Below, in pieces: positions 29,801 through 41,800 of a stretch of 64,000 nt of DNA. Positions within the stretch are counted from its first letter, which is position 1, and each line of letters opens with the position of its first letter. The stretch is taken from NCBI RefSeq assembly GCF_032854445.1, contig NC_088299.1, positions 9,791,608 through 9,855,607 on the forward strand, written 5' to 3'. Source of the DNA: Liolophura sinensis (lineage: Eukaryota; Mollusca; Polyplacophora; Chitonida; Chitonidae). A program made the position numbers and the translations under genes. The notes under the pieces were generated by a model. It was given only the letters and a program-made list of their open reading frames with translations, ran no database searches and had not been told where the DNA came from.

Positions 29801-32800
29801 GATTCGCCAATGTCAGGGCTTCACAGAAAGTACACCTTTATTATTCAACACAGAATAATGCCTTCAGAATATGCTTGAATAAACACCTTGCAAACATGCA
29901 AAAAGGTTAAAGAATTAGAGTTACCTACACGATTTCTGAGAAACTCCTATAGATAGTTTTCAATGTGCTTTTGTACTAAACTAACTAAACATGGTTGTGT
30001 TTATAAACATTCAGGCTAGCTTTTAGTTGTTTTCAAGTTCGTTATTTATTTTGGATTTATAAAATTTGAATGGTATTTCTTTATTTTGACATAGGTGTCA
30101 AACAAGGACCAGATTATCCTGAAGCTGCAGACTGAGCTGGACACCTCACAACAGAAGTACACTGGCTGCATGGAAGAGGTAAGATCAGTGTGTTACTTCA
30201 GCTCATGCTTTATTTTATACTTTACAAATCAGGAATCAAGATCACCATATACCTACAACTTTATGTAATATGCTTAAAAATATGCGACATCTGTTGGAAG
30301 TGACACCTGACCAATATACTACATGTACATATATCCCTTAAAAGAAAAGAAAACTTTGAGATCAGTTATACTGGAAATGAAAGTCCATTTGCTTTTAGTG
30401 GGAATTGTTAGAAGTTTTTATTTTTTGCCAAAAGAACTACAAGGCTCCAAAGATTGAAATAAAAGAAGTAACTGTACATGTACCTCACTTGGGGTAACCG
30501 CATTGAGAACTCATAATTAGATCTGTGGTCTGTTAACCAATAAGATGCATTGTGCCCTCTTGTAGCTATTATGTGGCCACAGCAGTATTAGAGAATCAGG
30601 TGAAGGCTATACAATATTACCAATATTACTGAAGAGCTCAGGGTCTGACCAGCCCAACACAGTGGCCCCCACATATTTGTATCTTCACTGCCTTTAATGT
30701 ACTGTTATTCCCACACAAAAATCCATGAATATGGTTAACAGAAATTGATAAACTTCAGAATTTTTTGAGAGGCAACATGGTTTGAGAATTTGCTTTCCTA
30801 TTTTGAATTTTTAAACAAATTCTGACTGCGACATCTTAGTGAAGTTTTAAAGTTCGTTCATAAACTAAATCACTCACATTAAGTAAAACATATTTATTGA
30901 GTATGTAGCTTGTGCGAGCCCGGAGAAGTCCTGCTGTTATTCGAATTCAACATAAAGAAGGTGGGCCATTTTGCCTTAATAATATTCAACCGGAAGGGCC
31001 CAAAGAATATGCGCAGCGTTGGGAAAGTTCCCTGTGATACTGACTTTTGATCAGTCAATGAACTCAGTTAATTTCAAATATTGATACACATAGATACATG
31101 TAGCGTACTGCTTACACAGCACTGAGAAAAGGTTATGAATAATCTTGTCATTAAACTAGGAGTCAGAAACGTCTGTCTGTTTGAAGTTTAACACCCCTTT
31201 TGCACCCACCTATCAAACAGTAGTTTTGCAACATCTGCAGAGCTCTTTTTTATGCCTCTTTGGCTGATCCTGTCACGAGTGAGCCATAAGTCCTTTTACG
31301 CGTGTAATCAGCTATGTTTGTTTACATGTGAAGTTTACCAAGCGCTGTGCGCATGCTCTGTTTCCACTGAATTGACAGTGCCTCATTTAAATATTCTAGC
31401 AGAATTTTCAGTTTTCTTATTTTTTTTTTTATCATTTTGGAATATTCACTTAACGTACAATGCTGGGGGTGGGATTAACGAAAAGCTTGTGGTTTTGGCT
31501 TCTTGGGAAAAATACTTGATACTCATGTCATTCTGTAATAACGCAAAAATACCTAATATTTGGGCGATCATGTCACTTTAAAGAAGATAAAGTGAATTTG
31601 TAATATTAAATTCTTTGACTTCTGTATATGAAAGATTTGTACTGTTCATATGACATTGTTTCTTGGTTGTTGACAGTTGGGTATTCGAGAGGAGGAGTGC
31701 AGTCGGTTGAATAACAAAATCAAAGAGCTTCAGGGTGAAATTCGTGAGCTTAATGGGCAGATAGACAGTCAAGAGGAGAAGGTGGGTGGCGGTGTGCTGT
31801 GTCAGGACAGCTAGCTACTAACCCCAGCCACATGCGCTAACATTTACTGCCTCTTTGTCTTCTTTTTCTGTTCTAACATGTTCCTCTAGATTATTTCTTG
31901 CTTCACTAACTTTATCATCTGCTTTCACCTTCAGGTGTTGCTGAAGTCTAATGATTTTTGCTGATCATTAAGGCTTACATCAAAGAAAATACTGTATTTC
32001 ACCTGAAGTTTGGTATGTCAAAAGACACTTTTGGAAGCATGCAAAGGCCTTCAAATGATTCTTTTGGTGACAAAAGATAAGTTTTTCTGACAAGAACTTA
32101 ATCAAAGTTCACAAAAACTCCTAATTGACCCTGTAAGTTGAATGTATCAATCAGGATGAATAAAAATATGTCACTTGATAAAATTCTCAACTTCAGGTGA
32201 AATATATTAATATTTTTTAAAGAGTTTTTCTTTAATGTCCTTGTGTTGACATTTTTCTGTGTAGGTCATGAGAAATTTTGTAATTTTTTTTTTTTTTACC
32301 TCTTTGCTGACTACTGGGTTGAAGGGATATATGGATGCATTCATTATTCCTTGCCAAGTATGTCTCTTTTATCATCATAAGAGCTAATTACAGTATTATC
32401 ATATTTCCATAACTAATTACAGTATTATCACAGTACTCTTCTACAGTGGGTTGAAACTATCATGGCGAACAAGTGGGACTTGTTATCTTTGAGGAAGTCA
32501 GGATAAATACATGTATCTTCACATAATCCTCTTCCAGTGTTTTCACTGCTGATTTTTTTTTATCCTAGGAATGTGTGTATGTACTTCTGGTTTTGTATGC
32601 TTTATCTTTCTGTTTGCATTTGCTTGCTATATGTCAAAACTTCTGCACTCTCCATGTATGTTATTTGCTATTTTCTATACTTTGGGCCAGTTTCACAGTA
32701 TTCAAACAAAATCAGAATTATATCTTTGAAAGGATTTAGAAGTTGAGTTGGATAACATAACGAGATATATGGATAACAGCTTCTGTTTATTTGAAAGCGA

Positions 32801-35800
32801 TGTTTCGGTATACATACTAATATGCTTGATAACGGTATTAGTATCTATAACGAAACGTCGCTTCCAAATGAACAGAAGTTGTTATCCATATATCTCGTTA
32901 TGTTAAAGTCAGAATTGTGAAATTGTTTAATTATGGGGCTGCATTATATAATGTACACCCGCCATTATATTCAACTTTGAATTTTATCTTTGTTGAAACT
33001 GATGCTGAGGAACTGGCTTCGTAGTACTGATACTTTCTAGACACCTGTTTGGTCATGGCTGATCGGTTGGTCTTTATCTATCTTTCACTGTCACTCTGTC
33101 AAAGAAAGAATATTTTGGTCAGAAACTCTACCGTTCTTCTCAGTATGGCACTTCTTTTCCTTGGAGGTGATAAAAACCTTTGTCTTATCTGCCCATAAAA
33201 GAGCTCTCTAAAGGAAGACAACTCTTGTACATGACTCCTTCCTCTTTCAATACGTGACCTTCCATTCAACCATCAGTCTGCGGCCTCCAAGCAGGAGTTC
33301 ATCTTTACTGTGTTGTGAGTGTAAGTAGGTCAGTATTTGTTTTGTCTCCAAGTCATTGTGTCCGCTTTCTACACCCAGAACGATGACATGAAAAAACAGA
33401 AAGGTTTATTGCATACTGATATGTACATGCAATTCCTAATCCATTTCTCTTGTGTGAAAGTTTTTCCTCACGGTGTACATTAACATCAGTGTAACTCATC
33501 TCTTATTATATTAAGTATAACCACAATTTGTTTTCATCAAAGATTTGGCAGTGGTGAGAGTTTTAAATTAATCATGGGTCAAAGCTGTTCCCTGTTTCTA
33601 CCCACCAATCATTTCAAATTTAAGTCTACTGTATTGCTTTATTGTTCTAATGTAACCCTTAAAGCAGTGCAAGTTTATAAACATTACATCATATGTTCAC
33701 AAGCCATAACTTCTTTTAATCTGACACAGATTACTCAAGATGGAAAAGGCATTCACCAGCTGCAGCATGACCTGGAAATTGCTCAACAAGAGGTGAGTCT
33801 TTGTGACAACTGAGGTAATCTGTTTGGAGAGTGAGTGCCCACACTGGCTTATTAGCTCACCAATACAAAGTACAGAAGGAGCTTGTGATACCTCGTTGGC
33901 GTCCAATATGGATCCACTGAAAACAAGATGAGTATGCCCATCCCGCCTTGCCCTAGAAGTATCAATTCCTAACATGTAGAGGAAGGAGTGTGTGAAGAGC
34001 ATTTGCATAATTGGATATTATTATGCCTTTTTAATACATATGAACCCTAATTCATCGTGAATGGGTAATGTCCTGGGCCCGTTTGCTTGAAGCTCTCTTA
34101 ACATTAGGTGCACGCAACTGCCATGACAACCATCATTGTATAAGTGCTATGTCACCATTGTAACTATTTGCTTGTTATGTCAAAAAGACCTTGTGCAAGT
34201 GGAATTCTATACACCTTTGTTCACTGTAAAAGAAAATGTATATAAAATTCAATATAAAATCACATTGTATTCAAGATTTTCATGCAAAGTTCAGTTTTTA
34301 CACTGTAACAAGAGCAGTGCTTCCAAAATATCCTCCGTATCTAACATCAACATATTAAACAGAGAAAACATTCACTGAACATGAGTAAAGGTGTACACTG
34401 GGTTGCTGAACATGGGCACATGTGTATGCCCTTGTTACTGAACATGAGTACATGCGTGTACACTGGCTGAACATGAGTACATGTGTGTACACTGTTTGGC
34501 TGGACATGAGTACATTCGTGTACACTGTGTGGCTGAACATGAGTACATGTGTGTACACTGTGTGGCTGAACATGAGGAACGTGTGTACATTGTGTGGCTG
34601 AACGGGAGTGCATGAGTACACTGTTGCTGAATATGAGTACATGCGTGTATACTGTGTTTGCTGGACATGTGTACACTGTGTTGCTGGACATGAGTGCATG
34701 TGTAAACTGTGTTGCTGGACATGAGTATATGGGTACACAGTTTTGCTGGACATGAGTACTTGTTTTCACTGTGTTGTAGAGCATGAGTACATGTGTACAC
34801 TTTTATCCACAGGTTAGGAACCATGTGAAGACTGTGGAGCAAATGAAGGCTGACTTACAGATGAGCAAGTCTTCCCACAGTGAGGAGGTCCAGCGCTACA
34901 TACAGGACCTTGACCTATTGAGGGAGGAGCTGGAGACAGCCCGATCGCAGCTGACTGAGGCCGACGCACACAATGCTGACCTCAAGAGTAGCGTGGATGG
35001 GACCAATGAGGAAGTGGAGAGACTACGTCAAGCACAGAGCGAGGCCACCATGATGGTGAGTGATATGGTTGACATGTATGGTAAATGACCCCAAAATTTG
35101 ACACATTTGCACATTTGCCTTCTTCCGAGAGTTTTCTTGAAGCTAGATAATTGTGTGGGAAAAATTCAGTAATATATGATGACATTAATTTGGCTGTAAA
35201 ATACACTCTTATCTCATTGAGTTTGGCTCAGTAGGCCATTTACCGTAATACTGGTCAGAAGCAGAATGAGCTAGACTGCTAAAGGTGGCAGGTCAGGTTA
35301 CCATAGTGTGATTTGTTTGCATTGGTTGCATTCAACAAATAAACAAAGAAAGAATAAAAATAAGAAAACAAACCAAGCTTCAAGAGCAATCAGGTCTTTA
35401 CCATACAATTTTTAACACCTAAAACTTGTTGAACTGCAGTTAAACTGAGCTGTGCTTAATATGCAGTATAGTCATGTAAAATCAAACAAGGCCTTGTAAA
35501 ACTTCAGTTTTGAAGCGATGACTCAGTAGAATTAAACTACTGATTTACTGTCCCTCTTCAGCTTGAGAAGCAGTCTGACACCATCAAGAACCTTGAAGTT
35601 CAGCTGTCTGAGTATAAGCAGGCTGTTCTGGTGACTGAGGATCAGTTGGGGGAGGGAAGAGAGACCCAGGAGAAGTTAGAGACATCTCTGAATAGCTACA
35701 AACACAAGTATAGCCAAGCTCATAACCAGATCTCCCACCTAGAGGGGACCGTCAGGACTCTGCAGGAAAAACTGTCTGACAGCAGGAGCCGGGTGAGTAA

Positions 35801-38800
35801 CGATTAGAAGATCTGTTAGTCTGATTGGTTGGTTAGGAATGTAACATTTCACCCATACAATGCTAGTTAATAGGATGGTTAATTGTTATCCTGATTAGAC
35901 CATCAAGCTTTGGCAAGGAAATAACAAAATCTCACGTGACAAGCATTTCACCTGCAGAACAAGCTTTCTTCAGAGGATAATCTATACATGTAGATATACT
36001 TCTGACTTCAATAGACCGCTTCAGTGGCCTAATGGTTAGAGCGTCTTGGGATCAATCCCGAGACAGGCCAAAGACTCTAAATATGGCACTTGTTGAAGCC
36101 TTGCTTGATGCTCAGCACTGAAAGGTTAGGGAAAGGAAACAGGACTGGTTGACCAGGTGTCAGTGTAATGTGACTGGGTGGGGTGTCATGCCTAGTGCCT
36201 TCGGCATGATACTAGCGTCGGCAGCACTTTGGGAGCATGGACTCACCCTGCCACAAGATGGCACAGTATGTGTACACATAGAATGAACAGAATGTGTGTG
36301 TTTGATTTTGTAGGAGCTGGAGCAGGAGGAGACCGTGAAGCGTATGAAGGAAGACACAGAGACCCTGGACAGGATCCTGAAGGAGACAAAGTCTGAGCTG
36401 GCTCGCTGTGAGGATGTGATAGAGCAGCTGACACAGGAGCTGACCGCATGCCATGAGGACCTGAGCCAGACACAGGCCCAGCTGAGGGAGGGACAGGAAA
36501 CCATAGCCAGTCTGGGAGACCAGCTAAAGCAAGCTCAGCTGCAGGTAATGTGGGAGGGAGATCGGGTACGGGCAGCCTGGAAGACCACCTAAAGTAAGCT
36601 CAGCTGCAGGTAATGTGGGAGGGAGATCGGGTACGGGCAGCCTGGGAGACCAGCTAAGGCAAGCTCAGCTGCAGGTAATGTGAGAGGGAGGCAGGGTACA
36701 GGCAGTCTGGGAGATCAGCTACAGCAAGCTCAGCTGCAGGTAATGTGGGAGGGAGGCAGGGTACGGGCAGTCTGGGAGATCAGCCAAAGCAGGTTCAGCT
36801 ACAGGTACATGTAATGTGGGAGGGCGGCAGGGTACAAAGAGGCAGGGTACGGGCAGTCTGGGAGATCAGCCAAAGCAGGTTCAGCTACAGGTACATGTAA
36901 TGTGGGAGGGCGGCAGGGTGCAGGGAGGCAGGTTACGGGCAGTCTGGGAGATCGGCCGAAGCAGGTTCAGCTACAGGTACATGTAATGTGGGAGGGCAGC
37001 AGGGTACAGGGAGGCAGGGTACGGGCAGTCTGGGAGATCAGCCAAAGCAGGTTCAGCTGCAGATACATGTAATGTGGGAGGGCGGCAGGGTACGGGCAGT
37101 CTGGGAGATCAGCCAAAGCAGTTTCAGCTACAGGTACATGTAATGTGGGAGGGCGGCAGGGTACAGGGAGGCAGGGTACGGGCAGTCTGGGAGATCAGCC
37201 AAAGCAGGTTCAGCTACAGGTACATGTAATGTGGGAGGGCGGCAGGGTACAGGGAGGCAGGGTACGAGCAGTCTGGGAGATCAGCCAAAGCAGGTTCAGT
37301 TACAGGTACATGTAATGTGGGAGGGCGGCAGGGTACAGGGAGGCAGGGTACGGGCAGTCTGGGAGATCAGCCAAAGCAGGTTCAGCTACAGGTACATGTA
37401 ATGTGGGAGGGCAGCAGGGTACAGGGAGGCAGGGTACGCGCAGTCTGGGAGATCAGCCAAAGCAGGTTCAGCTACAGGTACATGTAATGTGGGAGGGCGT
37501 CAGGGTACAGGGAGGCAGGGTACGGGCAGTCTGGGAGATCAGCCAAAGCAGGTTCAGCTACAGGTACATGTAATGTGGGAGGGCGACAGGGTGCAGGGAG
37601 GCAGGGTACGCGCAGTCTGGGAGATCAGCCAAAGCAGGTTCAGCTACAGGTACATGTAATGTGGGAGGGCGTCAGGGTACAGGGAGGCAGGGTACGGGCA
37701 GTCTGGGAGATCAGCCAAAGCAGGTTCAGCTACAGGTACATGTAATATGGGATGGAGACAGGGTGCAGGGAGGCAGGGTACGGGCAGTCTGGGAGATCAG
37801 CTACAGCAAGCTCAGCTGCAGGTACATGTAATATGGGAGGGAGACAGGATATGATGTTTGTGTCATCATAGATTCAAGCTTCATGACACTATTTCCCTAC
37901 TTCCCATAGTTCTCTAAGAATATGTGAAAATAGTGGTTCCAGAGGTGTTTGAAAAGGTCAGACAATTAGCATGATTAGGATAGTTGCTGTTTGTCATAAA
38001 GGTGAATAAATAGGTGACATAACTTTGTGTTTACATGTATTGTGCTTTTCGTCATTTGGCAGGCCACAGCGTGCGACGATCAGGCTAGGAAACTGGAGAA
38101 AGATCTAGCCAGATATCAAGGAGAATATAGCCATACAAACCAAGAGGTTAGCGCTCAAAACATATGATAAAATTCAGTGATTCTTACCTTCTGAGATACT
38201 GTAGTGACTGAACATGTTGGCCAAAAAATGCATTTTTTTACAGTCAAATAAATGTCGTAAAACGTTACTTTTGATTCTGGAATGTACATTTTCCCAGCAG
38301 GATAATCATTCATCTTACCTTTCAAACAAAACTGAAAATAACCTATCAAACAAGTCTAAGATCAATAGCATACTCAGACTGAGGTGAAATGAGTAACTTA
38401 ATCATGGACAAAATCAGTTTAGGAATATTTAGGTATTTCGTCCATCGTTAGAATCCTTGTTGTAATACTGGTAGCTACATATACAGGTAGGAACATGTGG
38501 AATTGAAGAGAAATAACTGTTCAGTTTGCAGAGAAAGATGAGCGTATTGGTCAGCTGGAGTTTGAGCTGGAGGACTGTCAGGGTTTGGTAGTGCGAAAGT
38601 CAGACCAGGTGGCAGAGCTGACCACTCAAATACAGGCTCTGAAGGAAGAACTGGCCAGAACTATTGGGGAGAAAGAGACGGTCAGCGCAGAGGTAAGACT
38701 GATCAAACTGTTTACAGCAATGTGCATCACACTGGTGTGTAAAAAAAATAAGAATTATCTAAGTATGTAAGTCCAGTCTCTATTTTATTGGTCCCTTTGG

Positions 38801-41800
38801 AAATTGTCAATAAATATATAAATGTCAAATATATGGATATTCTGCCTGGAATTTGCCATTAGGAATCAAGTTAGTGAAAGATTGTCATTGCCAGTTTTAT
38901 GCTATTGAGCCATAAAATTTTATTTGTTGATGATAGAATTGAACTCTTGATTATTTTCAATTGGTCAAAATTTCTACTAGACTGGAAGTAAGGGGGTTAA
39001 ATTTTTATATGTAGATTAAACCAGGGTAAAGTAAAACTTGAGACCTAAGTTCTTAATAATTTTAAGAAGATACAGAGCAATGCAACTTTACTTCACCTAT
39101 TTTTGAAACTGAAGAGCCCAAAAGAACCTATGTTTTTTGCTATGAAAAACTGATGTAAAATAACGTATTTTGTATCTTGTAGTGTTATTATTTGTGAAAA
39201 AGTTTAGAATATGTCATATCATGATAGTATTTGTTGTCAGGTGGGCCATCTGCAGGATAACCTGCATGAGATACAATTGAACCTGGCTTCCGCACACCAG
39301 CGTCACAAGACAGAGGTGGCGAAGCTGGAGGAGCAGCTACGCGGAGAAGAGCGCCATCTGGAGGAGATGACACAGCACTGCGCTGCACTGGATCAGGAGA
39401 TCAAGCGCAAGGAGGAGCTGATTGGACGAAGGGACGAAGAGATGCAGGCAGCTCGGGACAATATAGCGGCAAAAGTTGACGAGATAGAGCGGCTGGAGAA
39501 GACAATCCGAGAGCTGAACGTTAATATCTCCTCCCTGCAGAAGACACTGAAACAGACAGAGAATACTGTAAGTCTTTAACATACTGTGTCATATTTGTTG
39601 CAAGCAAGCAGAGAATGCTGTAAGTCTGTAATATGCTGTGTCATATTTGTTACGAGAGAACAGATTACTGTAAGTCTGTAATATACTGTGTCATATTTGT
39701 TACAAGGGAACAGATAATACTGTAAGTCTGATATACTTTGTATTATTTGTAACAAGGAAACAGAATACTGTAAGTTAGTAATATACCCTGTTTTATGTGT
39801 TACAAAAGAACAGAGAATACTGTACATCTGTAATATTCTGGGGTGTGTTTGTTGACTATCATCGACTGGTTTATGGTTTAAGCTATCAGGTTTCATAATG
39901 AGGACTTGAGGACTAGCATTGACTGGTTTGATGATTTAATCTGTCGGGTTTCACACTGAGGACTTGAGGACTGGCATTGACTGGTTTGGTGGTTTAATTG
40001 GTCGGGTTTGAAAATGAGGACTATTGTTGACTGGTTTGATGGTTTAATTTGGTAGGTTTCGTACTGAGGACTTGAGGACTAACGTTGACTGGTTTGATGG
40101 TTTAATCTGTCAGGTTTTGTACTGAGGACTGGATTACTAACTGGTATCATAGTGTTTTAACTATCTCATATATAATCTTGTTACAGTTGTCTGATGTTCA
40201 GTCAGATATGGACATGGTGAGGACTGAGCTGTTAGAGGTCCGCTCTCAGTACAAGGACTGTGCCCAGGAGGTAAGTAACCTGGTGATAGTTTTGCTAGTC
40301 ACACAGGTTGTCAGGGCCCGTATATTGAACTACAAGAAAAGAAAAGTTTTGAGCCCTCTTTCCCTATCTTGATAAAGAGTATACACCCGTGATGTTTCTG
40401 GTAATGGTTATAACTGTAAAGAAAAATGGGTTTGGATATATCCTAAGTACTGGATGACTGTTGCTCATAACTCTATTCTCAATGAAAGCAGTTTGTGAAC
40501 GCAAGATATTTTGTGTAACCACAGGCTGTAACATAAACAATGTGGCTTAGTCACATGGGCATACAACCAAATCTCATTTGGCAAAGGTTTCTCAGCTGGC
40601 TCACCATGAGGATCGAAAATGTGTTCCCAGTAATGTGTTCAAATTTTTGTTTCAGCTGGCTCACTGTGATTTGATGTTAATGCATTCAGTTTTCTGTTTT
40701 AGCTTGCTCACCATGAGAAGTGGATGATATTGTGTTTAGCTTTTTGTTTCGGCTGGCTCGTCATGAGAAGTGGATGATAATGTTTTGAGCTTTTTGTTTC
40801 AGGTGGCTCACCATGAAAACGTGGTATTTAATGTGTTGAGCTTTTTGTTTCAGCTTGCTCACCATGAGGAGAAGTTAATGTTAATGGAACAGTCGCTGCA
40901 AACCACACAGGAACAGCTGAGCCAGAGGGTCACAGAGGTTGTCAGGCTGGAGCAGATCAACCGAAAACAACAAACCGAGCTTAAAACTATGACTGAGCGC
41001 AACGCTAGCTATGAAGGAGAGATTAGTGAACAGAAGGCCCTGATAGAAAAGCTTCGTAAAGATCTACTCTCTTCCAAAGAGGCCAACCATGAGGCGCAGC
41101 AGGAAGGCATGGCATATAAACAGCAGGTGCATAAATGTGCAGTGGAGCTGGAGGGACTGAAGGAACAGGAAAAAATGCTCACTGAACAGGTAAGGTGCAG
41201 AGAGAGTTGGATTCAAAGAGGGTTAGGGAAATGTGGTGAAAACTCCTATTGTGAACCTGATAGAAGAGGATTAGGAAATGTGGTGAAAACTCCTTTTGTG
41301 AACCTGATACAAGAGGATTAGGAAATGTGGTGAAAACTCCTTTTGTGAACCTGATACAAGAGGATTAGGAAATGTGGTGAAAACTCCTATTGTGAACCTG
41401 ATACAAGAGGGGTGGGAAATGTGGTGAAAACTCCTATTGTGAACCTGATATAAGAGGGGTGGGAAATGTGGTGAAAACTCCTATTGTGAACCTGATACAA
41501 GAGGGGTGGGAAATGTGGTGAAAACTCCTATTCCGAACCTGATATAAGAGAGGTGGGAAATGTGGTGAAAACTCCTATTGTGAATCTGATACAGGAAGGG
41601 TAAGAAATGTATTGAGATGATTTATGTATTTGATTGTTTTATGCCATACTCAAGAATATTTCACTTATACGACAGCAGCCAACATTATGGTGTGAGGAAA
41701 CCGGACAGAGCCCAAAGAAACCCACGACCATCCACAGGTTGCGGTCAGACCTTTCCATACAGTCGGAGAGGAAGCCAGCATGAGCTGGACTTAAATCTTA

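Noticed and set aside
34347-34842. Three minus-strand ORFs of 132-145 codons rich in Cys, His, Thr
   Set aside because: Reverse reading of the minisatellite before exon 31. Pure repeat translation with no start context or splice signals.
36160-36504. Minus-strand ORF of 114 codons
   Set aside because: Antisense shadow of exon 33 plus SINE-C; exon 33 has splice sites and coiled-coil sense on the + strand.
40753-40802. Fourth decoy at exon 38 as a usable acceptor
   Set aside because: The AG is changed to GG, and the frame meets TGA within 12 codons.
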